This document shows, piece after piece, positions 54,450-63,528 of a stretch of DNA of 64,000 nucleotides. Source of the DNA: Ectothiorhodospiraceae bacterium (GTDB taxonomy: Bacteria; Pseudomonadota; Gammaproteobacteria; Nitrococcales; Aquisalimonadaceae); contig JAFIFU010000001.1 of assembly GCA_020831885.1 (NCBI GenBank), positions 62,001 to 126,000 of the forward strand. The letters are read 5' to 3'. Both the position numbers and the translations under genes were made by a program. The first letter of the stretch is position 1; every line of letters begins with the position of its first letter. Below the pieces are notes generated by a model that saw only the letters and a list, made by a program, of their open reading frames with translations, did no database searches and was not told the DNA's origin.

Positions 54450-55040
54450 TCAGCCGCGCAAGTCCAGCAGGCCGCGATCGGTCGCCACCGCTGCCAGCGG
54501 GACATCCCAACGGCTGGCCGGAAGTTCCGGCACCTGCTGAAAGGCGTGGGCAATCCCCACCAGGCGCGGTCTGCACCAGCCGGGGTGGCGGTTCAGGAAC
54601 GCGAAGCTGCGGTCGTAGAAGCCTCCACCCATCCCCAGGCGGTTGCCACGGGCGTCGAAACCCACCAGCGGCGTGAGCACCAGGTCCAGTCGCCGCGGCG
54701 GTACCGGCCGTTCCCTGGGCCAGGGCTCGGGGATACCGAAACGATTGGGTAACAGACGTTGTCCGGGCCGGTACTCCAGAAACCACAGCAGCGGGGGACC
54801 GAAGGGGCGCAGCACCGGTAGATAGACCTGCTTGCGTTGAGCCCAGCAGTTGCGGATCAGGGACCGGAGGTCCGGTTCCCCGTCGTTAGGTAGGTAGACG
54901 GCCAGCCGGCGCGCCCGACGGAACGGCGGCCACCGGGTCAGGTGATGCTGCAGTCGCGCGGCTGCCTGCACCCGCTCCCGGGCGCTGAGCGCGCGTCGCC
55001 GGCTGCGCAGTTGTTCGCGCAGTTGCTTGCGGGAGGTCAT
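54450..55040 (-). CDS. fau: 5-formyltetrahydrofolate cyclo-ligase
   Basis: 196 residues (YgfA/Fau). Converts 5-formyl-THF to 5,10-methenyl-THF using ATP, recycling a folate trap. Seen: KQLREQLRSRRRALSARE, AVYLPNDGEPD, the DLVLTPLVGFDARGNRLGMGGGFYDR core. It is immediately downstream of 6S RNA, the same order (zapA, 6S RNA, fau) as in E. coli. No strong Shine-Dalgarno is visible; processing from the 6S transcript is possible. Confidence 0.95.
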   Translation of the reverse strand: MTSRKQLREQLRSRRRALSARERVQAAARLQHHLTRWPPFRRARRLAVYLPNDGEPDLRSLIRNCWAQRKQVYLPVLRPFGPPLLWFLEYRPGQRLLPNRFGIPEPWPRERPVPPRRLDLVLTPLVGFDARGNRLGMGGGFYDRSFAFLNRHPGWCRPRLVGIAHAFQQVPELPASRWDVPLAAVATDRGLLDLRG

Positions 55041-55071
55041 GCGATGCGCCGTCGGTTGGAATGGCAGACAA

Positions 55072-55265
55072 GGACATCCCCCGCAGGCGCCGTGCGGGTG
55101 TCGCCCCTTGAACCCAAAGGTTCAGGTGGGGACGGCGGGCGATGTCATAGGCTTTCCGCACGTAACGGACATGCTCACCGAGCATCGCCACACCGTTGTC
55201 CCCCGGCGATCTCGTTGAGGGTCAAGGATTGCAGTTCCCGCTCTCGTACGCCGCAGGGGATGTCG
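55072..55265 (-). ncRNA. ssrS: 6S RNA
   Basis: On the minus strand between zapA and fau. The ends are complementary (GACATCCCCTGCGGCG near the 5' end with CGCCTGCGGGGGATGTC near the 3' end). Conserved 6S blocks occur in order: GGTGTGGCGATGCTCGGTGA, GTCCGTTACGTGCGGAAAGCC, and CACCTGAACCTTTGGGTTCA. The long hairpin with a central bubble mimics an open promoter and sequesters sigma-70 RNA polymerase in stationary phase. Ends are approximate. Confidence 0.93.
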
Positions 55266-55320
55266 CATATCCATGGTGGAGGTAAAGCGACCGGACTGCA
55301 AGCGCGGTTAGGGAGGCGCC

Positions 55321-55623
55321 CTAGTGTCCGCCGGGGAGTGCCGTGTCCAGCCGCCGATGCATGTTGGTCAGACGCTGCTCCAGGCTGTCCGCCAGGGCGT
55401 TGCCGGCATCCTCGCTGCGGAGCAGTTCGTGGGCCAGGTTCAGCGCCGCCATCACCGCGATGCGGTCCGCCCCCACCACCTTCCCGCTTTCGCGGATCTC
55501 CCGCATGCGGCGGTTCAGTATGCTGGCGGAACGGAGCAGCCCTTCCCGTTCGTCCTCGGGACAGGCGATCAGATACTCCTTGTCCAGGATCGTGACCTTG
55601 ACGGGTTCCACGGATGGTTTCAT
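55321..55623 (-). CDS. zapA: cell division protein ZapA
   Basis: 100 residues. N-terminal VKVTILDKEYLIACPEDERE folds as the ZapA globular head, followed by a coiled coil (AALNLAHELLRSEDAGNALA). ZapA bundles FtsZ filaments at midcell. It starts at the overlap TGATG with the upstream coiled-coil gene and precedes 6S RNA. Confidence 0.95.
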   Translation of the reverse strand: MKPSVEPVKVTILDKEYLIACPEDEREGLLRSASILNRRMREIRESGKVVGADRIAVMAALNLAHELLRSEDAGNALADSLEQRLTNMHRRLDTALPGGH

Positions 55624-55850
55624 CAGTGATGCTCCATGGCCTTGAGCCGGCTGATCATGGCCTCGATACGGGAGCGCGCCAGCTCGTTTTTCTCCAGCAA
55701 TGCGGCCCGCTCCGCGTTCAGGGTTTCCTGGGACTGACGCAGCACCCGGTTCTCTTCCTCAAGCCGGGCAACCTGCTGAACAAGTTGATCCAGTCGGTGC
55801 TCCAGTCGCTGCAACTCTTCTGTCAGCCTGATGACTCGGTCGCTGTCCAT
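55623..55850 (-). CDS. small coiled-coil protein (TIGR02449/ZapB-like)
   Basis: 75 residues from ATG 55850 (AGGGG seven bases upstream). Almost wholly heptad-patterned coiled coil: ELQRLEHRLDQLVQQVARLE, EENRVLRQSQETLNAERAAL. It overlaps the zapA start by one base, so its product is likely to work with ZapA in cell division; this role is inferred from position and shape. Confidence 0.88.
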   Translation of the reverse strand: MDSDRVIRLTEELQRLEHRLDQLVQQVARLEEENRVLRQSQETLNAERAALLEKNELARSRIEAMISRLKAMEHH

Positions 55851-55995
55851 GTCCTGTCCCCTGTCCCACGGCACCACCCCGCAGTCTCCGTGACACGCTA
55901 CCGCAGCCGCCGTTCCCGCGTCTATGAGAAATGGTAGGATAACCGCTTTACCAAACGAAGTAAGCGCTGCCCGGCCGCTTTCGCGGGAAGGAATC

Positions 55996-56586
55996 ATGAA
56001 ACCCGAACTCCCCGGATACATCGAACTTCACCAGGCGCTGCGGGATGTGGGGGCCGCGGTGGGAGCCGCCGAGGCCCAGGGCATGCTGTGCGGCATGCTC
56101 AGCAGCACCGCCGAAACGACCCCGGCGGGCTGGATCGCGCAGGTGCTCGATGGGACCGAGCCGAAAGGTGAGCCCGCGCGGCGCTGTCTGGAGTTGCTGG
56201 CGCTGACCTTTCAGGTGACCCAGGCCGGTCTGGATGACAGCAATCTCGACTTCCGCCTGATGCTGCCCCCGGATGACGCCGAGCTCCCGGAACTGGCGGA
56301 AGCCCTGGGGGCATGGGCCGGGGGTTACCTGTACGGGTTGGGCAGTGTCCGCCCGGGGGCTGACGCTGACCTGCCTCCGGACGTGCGGGAGGCATTGGCC
56401 TCCCTGGCGGAAATCGCCCGTGTCGACGACGAAGCTGCCGCGGAGGCGGATCGGGAGGCCTTCGAGGAAGTGGTGGAGTTCCTCCGGGTGGCGGTTCTGC
56501 TGGTGCGGGAGCAGCTTCGGCCATCGAAGCGTCGCGAACCCGTGGACGTGAAGCAACCGCACGCCAAGGGGCGAACCCTGCATTGA
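55996..56586 (+). CDS. ygfB: UPF0149 family protein YgfB
   Basis: 196 residues from ATG 55996 (GGGAAGGAATC before it). UPF0149 features: YIELHQALRDVGAAVGAAEAQGMLCGML near the N terminus, LDFRLMLPPDDAELPELAEA and LGAWAGGYLYGLG. No catalytic residues known; in Pseudomonas YgfB affects antibiotic tolerance genes. It heads ygfB-pepP-ubiH-ubiI and diverges from the zapA transcript, as in E. coli. Confidence 0.95.
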   Translation: MKPELPGYIELHQALRDVGAAVGAAEAQGMLCGMLSSTAETTPAGWIAQVLDGTEPKGEPARRCLELLALTFQVTQAGLDDSNLDFRLMLPPDDAELPELAEALGAWAGGYLYGLGSVRPGADADLPPDVREALASLAEIARVDDEAAAEADREAFEEVVEFLRVAVLLVREQLRPSKRREPVDVKQPHAKGRTLH

Positions 56587-56669
56587 GCGGGCGAGACGGG
56601 CTGAGTGAACCCGGCGGTGTCTTCCCGGACCGCTCCCGGTTATCCCACACCGCCCAGAGCGGAGGAACT

Positions 56670-57974
56670 ATGGAAACGGACGAATACCGGCGTCGCCGTC
56701 GTGAGTTGATGAACATGATGGGCGAGCAGGCGGTGGCTGTGCTGGCCGCCGCGCCGGAGCAGGTGCGGAACCGGGATGTGCTCTACCCCTATCGCCAGGA
56801 CAGTGATTTCCAGTACCTCACCGGTTTTCCCGAGCCGGAGGCCGTGATGGTCCTTGTGCCGGGCCGGGAGCATGGCGAATACCTGCTGTTCTGCCGGGAC
56901 CGGGATCCCGATCGGGAGCAATGGGACGGACCCCGCGCCGGGCAGGATGGTGCGCGGGAACGCTACGGTGCTGATGATGCCTTTCCCATTGACGATATCG
57001 ACGAGATACTGCCGGGTCTGCTGGAGGGGCGGGACAAGGTCTACTGCATGGTGGGTGTGCACCAGGACTTCGATCAGGCCCTGTTCGGCTGGGTGAACCA
57101 GATCCGCGCCCGGTCCCGGACCGGCGCCCGGGCGCCGGGCGAGTACGTGTCCCTGGAGCACCTGTTGCACGAGATGCGCCTGATCAAGAGCCCGGCCGAA
57201 CTCAGGCAGATGCGGGACGCCGCGCAGATCTCGGCAGCCGCGCACCGCCGGGCGATGGCGGCGTGCCGTCCGGGTCTGCACGAATACGAGATCGAGGCCG
57301 AGTTCACCTATCTTTATCGCCGCCATGGCGGGCAGCATGCGTATCCGCCCATTGTCGGCGGTGGACGTAACGCCTGCATACTGCACTACATCGAGAACAG
57401 TGCGCCGTTGCGCGATGGCGACCTCCTGCTGATCGACTGTGGCTGCGAGCTGGACTGCTACGCCTCCGACATCACCCGGACCTTCCCGGTGAACGGGCGC
57501 TTCAGCGGCGAGCAGCGGGCTGTTTACGACATCGTGCTGGAAGCCCAGTCCGCCGCCATCGACGCCGTGCGCCCCGGCAACCACTGGAATATGCCCCACG
57601 AAGCGGCCCTGCGGGTGCTCACCCAAGGTCTGGTGGATCTTGGGCTGCTCAAGGGTGCCGTGGGCGAGCTTATCGAGGCGGAGGCCTATCGGCCCTTTTA
57701 CATGCACCGCACCGGACACTGGTTGGGCATGGATGTGCACGATGTGGGCGACTACCGGGTCGATGGCCACTGGCGGGAGCTGGAGCCCGGCATGGTGCTC
57801 ACCGTGGAACCGGGCCTTTATATTTCCGACAGGATCCCGGGTGTGGATCCGCGCTGGCACAACATCGGTGTCCGCATCGAGGATGATGTGGCGGTCACGC
57901 GGGACGGACACACCCTGCTCAGCGAGGGCGTCCCCAAGGCGCCGGAGGACATCGAAGCCCTGATGCGGAGCTGA
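56670..57974 (+). CDS. pepP: Xaa-Pro aminopeptidase (PepP)
   Basis: 434 residues from ATG 56670 behind GGAGGAAC. Removes N-terminal residues before proline; a dinuclear Mn enzyme. Creatinase fold: NRDVLYPYRQDSDFQYLTGF, metal residues in LLLIDCGCELDCYASDITRT, MHRTGHWLGMDVHDVGDYR, LEPGMVLTVEPGLYIS and GVRIEDDVAVT. Length is normal. It precedes ubiH by 3 bases, a conserved order of uncertain meaning. Confidence 0.97.
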   Translation: METDEYRRRRRELMNMMGEQAVAVLAAAPEQVRNRDVLYPYRQDSDFQYLTGFPEPEAVMVLVPGREHGEYLLFCRDRDPDREQWDGPRAGQDGARERYGADDAFPIDDIDEILPGLLEGRDKVYCMVGVHQDFDQALFGWVNQIRARSRTGARAPGEYVSLEHLLHEMRLIKSPAELRQMRDAAQISAAAHRRAMAACRPGLHEYEIEAEFTYLYRRHGGQHAYPPIVGGGRNACILHYIENSAPLRDGDLLLIDCGCELDCYASDITRTFPVNGRFSGEQRAVYDIVLEAQSAAIDAVRPGNHWNMPHEAALRVLTQGLVDLGLLKGAVGELIEAEAYRPFYMHRTGHWLGMDVHDVGDYRVDGHWRELEPGMVLTVEPGLYISDRIPGVDPRWHNIGVRIEDDVAVTRDGHTLLSEGVPKAPEDIEALMRS

Positions 57975-57977
57975 GCC

Positions 57978-59228
57978 ATGCACGAGCCGGATGTGGACGT
58001 ACTGATCGTCGGCGGCGGCATGGTCGGGGCCAGCCTGGCGCTGGCCCTGGCCGACAGCCCCCTGCGTCTGGCGCTGGTGGAAGCGGTGCCGCCCCGGGCC
58101 GCCGGGCAGCCCTGCTATGACGAGCGCAGTACCGCCCTGGCCCCCACCAGCCGGCGGGTATTCCAGGCGCTGGGGTGCTGGGAGTCCATCGCCGTCGGTG
58201 CGGCGCCGATCACCGAAATCCACGTCTCCGACCAAGGGCATTTCGGGATGGCCCGGCTCGCCGCCGCCAGCGAAGGGCTGGACGCACTGGGGCATGTGGC
58301 ACCGAACCGCGTGCTCGGCCGGGCGCTGCACGAGCGCCTGGCAGGTCAGGCGAATCTCCAGCAGTTTTGTCCGGCCCGTGTCACCGGGCTGGAGGATCTG
58401 GGGGATCGGGTCCGGGCAGCCATTGCCGCGGACCAGCGCCTGGATACCGTGACCACCCGGCTTGTGGTGGCCGCTGACGGCACCCGATCGCCGGTGCGCG
58501 AACAGCTCGGCCTGGGTGTTCGGGAAACCGACTATGGCCAGGTGGGAATCATTGCCAATGTGACGCCGGAGCGGGATCCCCAGGGTCGTGCCTTCGAACG
58601 CTTCACCCGGCAGGGACCGCTGGCCCTGCTGCCTCTGCCCGGGGGGCACGCCTCCCTGGTCTGGACGGTTACCGGACCGGACAGTGAACGCTTGATGGCG
58701 CTGAATGATGCCGCTTTCCTCCGGGCGTTGCAGGATGCCTTCGGCTATCGCCTCGGGCGTCTGCTGCGGATCGGGCGGCGGGCGTCCTACCCGCTGAACC
58801 TGGTGCGCAGCCGGGCCCGCCGCAAGGGCAGGGTCGTGGTGGTGGGCAACGCGGCCCATACCCTGCATCCCGTGGCCGGTCAGGGGTTCAACCTGGCCTT
58901 GCGGGATGTGGCCCAACTGGCCGAGCATCTGCACGGTGCGGCGGTGCGGGCGGAGGATCCCGGTGCTGCGCGCCTGCTGGATGCGTATCTGGCGGCGCGG
59001 GCGCCGGACTACCGTCGGGTGGTGGGCTTCACGGACGGCCTGGTGCGGCTGTTCTCCAACCGGCTTCCGGGTGTCACGCTGGGGCGTAACCTGGGTCTGT
59101 GCGCACTTGGCCTGATGCCGGGGCTCCGGCGGCGTCTCATGCAGCAGGCCATGGGCCGCAGCGGTCCGCTACCGCGGCTCGCCCGTGGCCTGCCTCTGGC
59201 TGTGGAAGGGGTCCGGCAGCATGGCTGA
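57978..59228 (+). CDS. ubiH: 2-octaprenyl-6-methoxyphenol hydroxylase UbiH
   Basis: 416 residues. FAD monooxygenase of ubiquinone synthesis. FAD-binding VDVLIVGGGMVGASLALAL, VAADGTRSPVREQLG and the second FAD motif VVVVGNAAHTLHPVAGQGFNLALRD. UbiH-type sequence and order with ubiI support the name over UbiF. It overlaps ubiI by 8 bases, indicating coupling. Confidence 0.94.
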   Translation: MHEPDVDVLIVGGGMVGASLALALADSPLRLALVEAVPPRAAGQPCYDERSTALAPTSRRVFQALGCWESIAVGAAPITEIHVSDQGHFGMARLAAASEGLDALGHVAPNRVLGRALHERLAGQANLQQFCPARVTGLEDLGDRVRAAIAADQRLDTVTTRLVVAADGTRSPVREQLGLGVRETDYGQVGIIANVTPERDPQGRAFERFTRQGPLALLPLPGGHASLVWTVTGPDSERLMALNDAAFLRALQDAFGYRLGRLLRIGRRASYPLNLVRSRARRKGRVVVVGNAAHTLHPVAGQGFNLALRDVAQLAEHLHGAAVRAEDPGAARLLDAYLAARAPDYRRVVGFTDGLVRLFSNRLPGVTLGRNLGLCALGLMPGLRRRLMQQAMGRSGPLPRLARGLPLAVEGVRQHG

Positions 59229-60453
59229 ACGGGATTTCGACGTTGTCATCAACGGTGGCGGCATGGTGGGACTTGCCCTGGCGCTGGCCCTGCGCGGCGG
59301 CGGCCTGCGGGTGGCCCTGGTGGAGGCCCGCTTGCCTGAACCCTGGCGCCGGGAGCAGATGCAGAACCGCGTGTCCTCGCTGACCCTGGCCTCGCAGCGT
59401 CTGTTGGAGCGGTTGGGCGTGTGGGGCGCGCTGGAAGCAGCCCGGGTCAGCCCGTTCGAGGCCATCCACGCCTGGGATGCGGGAGCGGGTATCCATTTTC
59501 ACGCCCGGGATCTGGGCGAGCCCTGGCTGGGGCATATCGTCGAGAACGGGCTTCTGCAGCAGACCCTGTTCGACGCCGTCCAAGGGGCGTCGGAGACCAC
59601 TGTGTTCGCGCCGGCAGCCATCGAACGGGTCCGGCGGGAGGACGATGGTACCGTCCATATCCGCCTGGATGACGGCCGGCGCCTGCGCAGCCGCCTGCTG
59701 GTAGGAGCGGACGGGGCACGGTCCGCGGTGCGGGAGTGGGCCGGCATCGGTCTGCGTCAGCACGACTACCGCCAGCGCGGCGTGGTGGCCACCATCCGAA
59801 CCGAGCGGCACCACGGGCTGGTGGCGCGGCAGCGGTTTCTGAGCGGAGGGCCGCTGGCCCTTTTGCCATTGGCGGACGGTCGTTGTTCCATTGTCTGGTC
59901 GCTACCCGAGGATGAGGCCGAAGCGGTGCTGGGCATGGACGATGAGGCGTTTCACCGGGCATTGGGCGATGCCTCGCAGCAGGTGCTGGGGGCGGTGGTC
60001 CACAGCGAGTCCCGGGCGGCTTTCCCGCTACGCGCCATGCATGCGGAGCGCTACGTGAGTCCGGGGTTCGCCCTGGTGGGGGACGCGGCCCACGTGATCC
60101 ATCCGCTGGCGGGGCAGGGGGTGAATCTGGGTTTTCTGGATGCCGCCGGGCTGGCCCAGGTGCTGGTGCAGGCCGCAGGAAGCGGCCGGGACCCGGGCGG
60201 CCTGGCGACTCTGCGTCGCTACGAGCGCTGGCGCCGGGGTGATAACCAGTTGATGCAGTCCGCCATGGACGGTTTCCACTGGCTGTTCAGTAACCGGGAC
60301 CCGGTGCGCGGCCTGGTGCGTAACCTGGGGTTCGCGCTCACGGACCGTGCCGGGCCGGTGAAGCGCCGGCTCATGGAATACGCGGTGGGCCTGCGCGGCG
60401 ACCTGCCGGCACTGGCACGGGTGGGGTCCGCGGACCCCGGCGTGACCATCTGA
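59221..60453 (+). CDS. ubiI: UbiH/UbiF/VisC-family hydroxylase (UbiI type)
   Basis: 410 residues from ATG 59221. Second FAD monooxygenase of the ubiquinone pathway: [37 protein letters not shown] and [20 protein letters not shown]. Family members hydroxylate C5 (UbiI), C6 (UbiF) or are bifunctional; position after ubiH supports UbiI, but substrate position cannot be read. It ends 67 bases before rpe. Confidence 0.92.
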   Translation: MAERDFDVVINGGGMVGLALALALRGGGLRVALVEARLPEPWRREQMQNRVSSLTLASQRLLERLGVWGALEAARVSPFEAIHAWDAGAGIHFHARDLGEPWLGHIVENGLLQQTLFDAVQGASETTVFAPAAIERVRREDDGTVHIRLDDGRRLRSRLLVGADGARSAVREWAGIGLRQHDYRQRGVVATIRTERHHGLVARQRFLSGGPLALLPLADGRCSIVWSLPEDEAEAVLGMDDEAFHRALGDASQQVLGAVVHSESRAAFPLRAMHAERYVSPGFALVGDAAHVIHPLAGQGVNLGFLDAAGLAQVLVQAAGSGRDPGGLATLRRYERWRRGDNQLMQSAMDGFHWLFSNRDPVRGLVRNLGFALTDRAGPVKRRLMEYAVGLRGDLPALARVGSADPGVTI

Positions 60454-60520
60454 CACCCGCCGGTGGCCGATCCGGACTCCTTTCGGTACAGTTCCCGCTT
60501 TGTCGCCTGTCGAGGTTGCC

Positions 60521-61195
60521 ATGAGTGACTACCGCATCGCCCCCTCCATCCTGTCTGCCGATTTCGCCCGGCTGGGCGAGGAAGTGGATGCCGTGCTTGC
60601 GGCCGGGGCCGACATGGTGCACTTCGATGTGATGGACAACCACTACGTCCCCAATCTGACCATCGGCCCGCTGGTCTGCGAGGCGCTGCGCAAGCACGGC
60701 GTCACCGCTGACATCGACGTGCATCTGATGGTCAAGCCCGTGGACCGGATCATTCCGGATTTCGCCGCCGCCGGTGCCACTTGGATCACGTTCCATCCGG
60801 AAGCCAGCGAACACATCGACCGCAGCCTGCAACTGATCCGGGATCACGGTTGCAGGTCCGGGCTGGTGTTCAATCCCGCAACGCCGCTGAGCTATCTGAA
60901 CTATGTGATGGACAAGGTGGATATGGTGCTGCTGATGTCGGTGAACCCCGGCTTCGGCGGCCAGTCCTTCATCCCGTCCACGCTGGAGAAGTTGCGGGAG
61001 GCCCGGCAGATGATCGAGGCCAGTGGTCAGGACATCCGCCTGGAAGTGGACGGTGGCATCAAGGTGGACAATATCCGTACCGTTGCCCAGGCGGGTGCGG
61101 ACACCTTCGTGGCGGGCTCGGCGATTTTCGGTCAACCGGACTATCGCCGGGTGATTGATGCCATGCGCGCCGAACTTGCCCGGGCGGGGGGCTGA
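60521..61195 (+). CDS. rpe: ribulose-phosphate 3-epimerase
   Basis: 224 residues from ATG 60521 (GAGGT six bases upstream). TIM-barrel metal enzyme interconverting ribulose and xylulose 5-phosphates. Seen: [67 protein letters not shown] and [12 protein letters not shown]. It lies 1 base from gph and ahead of trpE, a common arrangement. With tkt, rpiA and epd it covers most of the non-oxidative pentose phosphate steps in this window. Confidence 0.97.
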   Translation: MSDYRIAPSILSADFARLGEEVDAVLAAGADMVHFDVMDNHYVPNLTIGPLVCEALRKHGVTADIDVHLMVKPVDRIIPDFAAAGATWITFHPEASEHIDRSLQLIRDHGCRSGLVFNPATPLSYLNYVMDKVDMVLLMSVNPGFGGQSFIPSTLEKLREARQMIEASGQDIRLEVDGGIKVDNIRTVAQAGADTFVAGSAIFGQPDYRRVIDAMRAELARAGG

Positions 61196-61196
61196 C

Positions 61197-61871
61197 ATGC
61201 GTCACGTGGAAGCGTTGCTTTTCGATCTGGACGGTACCCTGGTGGACAGCGCGCCGGATCTGGCGGACGCGGTGGATGCCATGCTGCGCTCCTACGGCCG
61301 GGAGCCCGTGGGCGAGGAACGGGTTCGCCTCTGGGTGGGCAACGGCGCGCAGCGCCTGGTGATGCGGGCATTGACCGGGGATATGCACGGCGATCCCGGC
61401 GAGGCGATGACCCGGGAGGCGTTATCCCGCTTCCTGGAGCTGTATCGTCAGCGCCTCAGTGTCCGCAGCCGGCTTTACTCCGGGGTGCGGGAGGGGCTGG
61501 ACCGCTTGCGTGCCGACGGGTATCGTCTGGCCTGTGTCACCAACAAGCCGGAAGGGCTTGCCAGGCCTCTGTTGCAGGATCTCGGCCTGGGCGATGACTT
61601 CCCGGTGGTGGTCGGCGGCGACACCACGCCGGAGAAGAAGCCCTCGGCCGTTCCGCTGCAGCATGCCATGTTCCTGCTGGGCAGTCGGGCGGACCGGACC
61701 CTGATGGTGGGGGATTCGCGGAACGATGTGGAGGCGGCCCGCAACGCCGGTGTTCCGGTCGTCTGTGTGCCCTACGGCTACAACCATGGCGGAGATGTGC
61801 GTGACACGGGCCCGGACGCTGTGGTGGATGATTTTCTGGCCCTGCACGCCCTGCTGCGGCAGGCCGCCTGA
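61197..61871 (+). CDS. gph: phosphoglycolate phosphatase
   Basis: 224 residues from ATG 61197. HAD phosphatase: motif I LLFDLDGTLVDSAPDLADAV, cap residues ALTGDMHGDPGEAM, motif II VTNKPEGLARPLL, motif III KKPSAVPLQHAM and motif IV MVGDSRNDVEAARNAG. Cleaves 2-phosphoglycolate. Start chosen because it begins the family N terminus and follows rpe by 1 base. The trp leader follows 14 bases past its stop. Confidence 0.95.
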   Translation: MRHVEALLFDLDGTLVDSAPDLADAVDAMLRSYGREPVGEERVRLWVGNGAQRLVMRALTGDMHGDPGEAMTREALSRFLELYRQRLSVRSRLYSGVREGLDRLRADGYRLACVTNKPEGLARPLLQDLGLGDDFPVVVGGDTTPEKKPSAVPLQHAMFLLGSRADRTLMVGDSRNDVEAARNAGVPVVCVPYGYNHGGDVRDTGPDAVVDDFLALHALLRQAA

Positions 61872-61885
61872 AACGGAATGAAACC

Positions 61886-61951
61886 ATGATTGGCAAACCG
61901 TCGGTAATCGGAATGACCGGCCGCCAGCGGCGATGGCGGGCCTGGCGCTAG
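61886..61951 (+). CDS. trpL: trp operon leader peptide
   Basis: 21 codons: MIGKPSVIGMTGRQRRWRAWR, ending TAG. Two Trp codons (RRWRAWR) near its end lie in a hairpin arm that can also pair downstream. A GGAA precedes the ATG by eight bases. It lies 67 bases before trpE. Ribosome stalling here when Trp-tRNA is scarce should favour the antiterminator. Too short for automated gene callers. Confidence 0.82.
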   Translation: MIGKPSVIGMTGRQRRWRAWR

Positions 61952-61985
61952 TCCGGCCCGGGGCGCGGCCTCGGGGGCCCTTTCC
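61921..61985 (+). terminator. trp attenuator (alternative hairpins)
   Basis: Segment 1 CCGCCA (61921-61926) pairs with segment 2 TGGCGG (61934-61939), covering the first Trp codon. Segment 2 can instead pair as CGGGCC (61937-61942) with segment 3 GGCCCG (61955-61960). Segment 3 can pair as GGCCC with GGGCC (61975-61979), a GC-rich terminator followed by CTTTCC. This is the usual 1:2, 2:3, 3:4 attenuator order. Confidence 0.75.
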
Positions 61986-62017
61986 ATCCCCATTGGCAAT
62001 GACGACGGTTGACCAGA

Positions 62018-63520
62018 ATGAAACAGGCAGATTTCGACCAGTTGGCCCGCCAGGGCCATAACCGCATCCCTGTGATCCGCGAGGTGCTGGCGGATCTCGA
62101 TACTCCGCTTTCCACATACATGAAGCTGGCCCATGGGCCGTATTCCTTCTTGCTGGAATCCGTGCAGGGTGGCGAGAAGTGGGGCCGGTATTCCATTATC
62201 GGACTGCCCTGCCGCACGGTGCTGCGGGTCTACGATCACGAGATCTCGGTGACCGAGGACGGACGCGAGGTGGAACGCCTGCGCTCCGAGGACCCTCTGC
62301 GCTGGATCGAGGATTTTCATGCCCGGTACCAGGTGCCCACGCCGCCGGGCTTTCCGCAGCTTCCGCGCTTTCTTGGCGGGCTGGTGGGCTACTTCGGCTA
62401 CGACACCATCCGCTACATCGAGCGTCGGCTGAAACGGCCGGTGCACCAGCTCGATGACGTGCCGGTGCCGGACATCCTGCTGATGGTGGCCGAAGAAGTG
62501 CTGGTGTTCGATAACCTGGGCGGCCGTCTCTACCTGGTGGTGCACGCCGATCCGGCGGAAGCCGGTGCACTGGCGCGGGCTGAAGCGAGGCTGGACGAAC
62601 TGGTGGGCACGCTGCGGGCCGCCACCACCGAATACCAGCCGGAGCACCCGCGACGCCGGGTGACCGAGGCCGATTTCCGCCATAACATGGACCAGCCGGC
62701 CTTCGAGGAGGTGGTGCGTCAGATCAGGCAGTACATCATTGACGGCGACGCCATGCAGGTGGTGCCGTCCCAGCGCATGAGCTGCGACTACGGCGCTGCG
62801 CCGCTGGATGCCTACCGGGCCCTGCGTGCCACCAACCCATCGCCCTACATGTACTTCCTGGACCTGGGGGATTTCCATGTGGCCGGCTCCTCGCCGGAAA
62901 TCCTGGTGCGGGTGGAGGACGGTGACATCACCGTGCGGCCTCTGGCCGGCACCCGCAAGCGGGGCGCCACGGAAGACGAGGACCGGACCCTGGAGAAGGA
63001 GCTGCTGGCGGACCCCAAGGAAATCGCCGAACACCTGATGCTGATCGACCTGGGGCGCAACGACGTGGGCCGGGTCAGCCGTACCGGCAGTGTGCGGGTG
63101 ACGGAGCGGATGGCCGTGGAGCGCTACTCCCACGTCATGCATATCGTCTCCAACGTCACCGGCCGTCTGAAGGACGGTCTGTCGCCCATGGACGTGTTAC
63201 GGGCTACCTTCCCGGCGGGAACCCTGAGCGGTGCGCCGAAGATCCGGGCAATGGAGATCATCGACGAAGTGGAGCCCACCCGGCGCGGCCTGTATTCCGG
63301 AGCCGTGGGCTATTGGAGCTGGTCGGGCAACATGGATACCGCCATCGCCATTCGCACGGCCGTGATCCGGGACGGCCGGCTGTATGTGCAGGCGGGTGCC
63401 GGCGTCGTCTACGACTCCGTGCCTGCCAGCGAATGGGAAGAGACGGTGAACAAGGGGCGCGCCGTGATGCGCGCGGTAGCCATGGCCGAGCAGGGCCTGG
63501 ACAGGCTCGACCAGCGCTGA
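62018..63520 (+). CDS. trpE: anthranilate synthase component I
   Basis: 500 residues from ATG 62018; a TTG three codons upstream is less likely. Forms anthranilate from chorismate with TrpG-derived ammonia. Seen: Trp-feedback residues region [84 protein letters not shown] and [19 protein letters not shown]. It follows the trp leader and attenuator; trpG starts 8 bases past its stop. Confidence 0.98.
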   Translation: MKQADFDQLARQGHNRIPVIREVLADLDTPLSTYMKLAHGPYSFLLESVQGGEKWGRYSIIGLPCRTVLRVYDHEISVTEDGREVERLRSEDPLRWIEDFHARYQVPTPPGFPQLPRFLGGLVGYFGYDTIRYIERRLKRPVHQLDDVPVPDILLMVAEEVLVFDNLGGRLYLVVHADPAEAGALARAEARLDELVGTLRAATTEYQPEHPRRRVTEADFRHNMDQPAFEEVVRQIRQYIIDGDAMQVVPSQRMSCDYGAAPLDAYRALRATNPSPYMYFLDLGDFHVAGSSPEILVRVEDGDITVRPLAGTRKRGATEDEDRTLEKELLADPKEIAEHLMLIDLGRNDVGRVSRTGSVRVTERMAVERYSHVMHIVSNVTGRLKDGLSPMDVLRATFPAGTLSGAPKIRAMEIIDEVEPTRRGLYSGAVGYWSWSGNMDTAIAIRTAVIRDGRLYVQAGAGVVYDSVPASEWEETVNKGRAVMRAVAMAEQGLDRLDQR

Positions 63521-63528
63521 GGTGTGCC

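Noticed and set aside
56640-58934. 764-codon open frame on the minus strand across pepP and ubiH
   Set aside because: It spans two well-supported genes on the other strand and has shadow composition.
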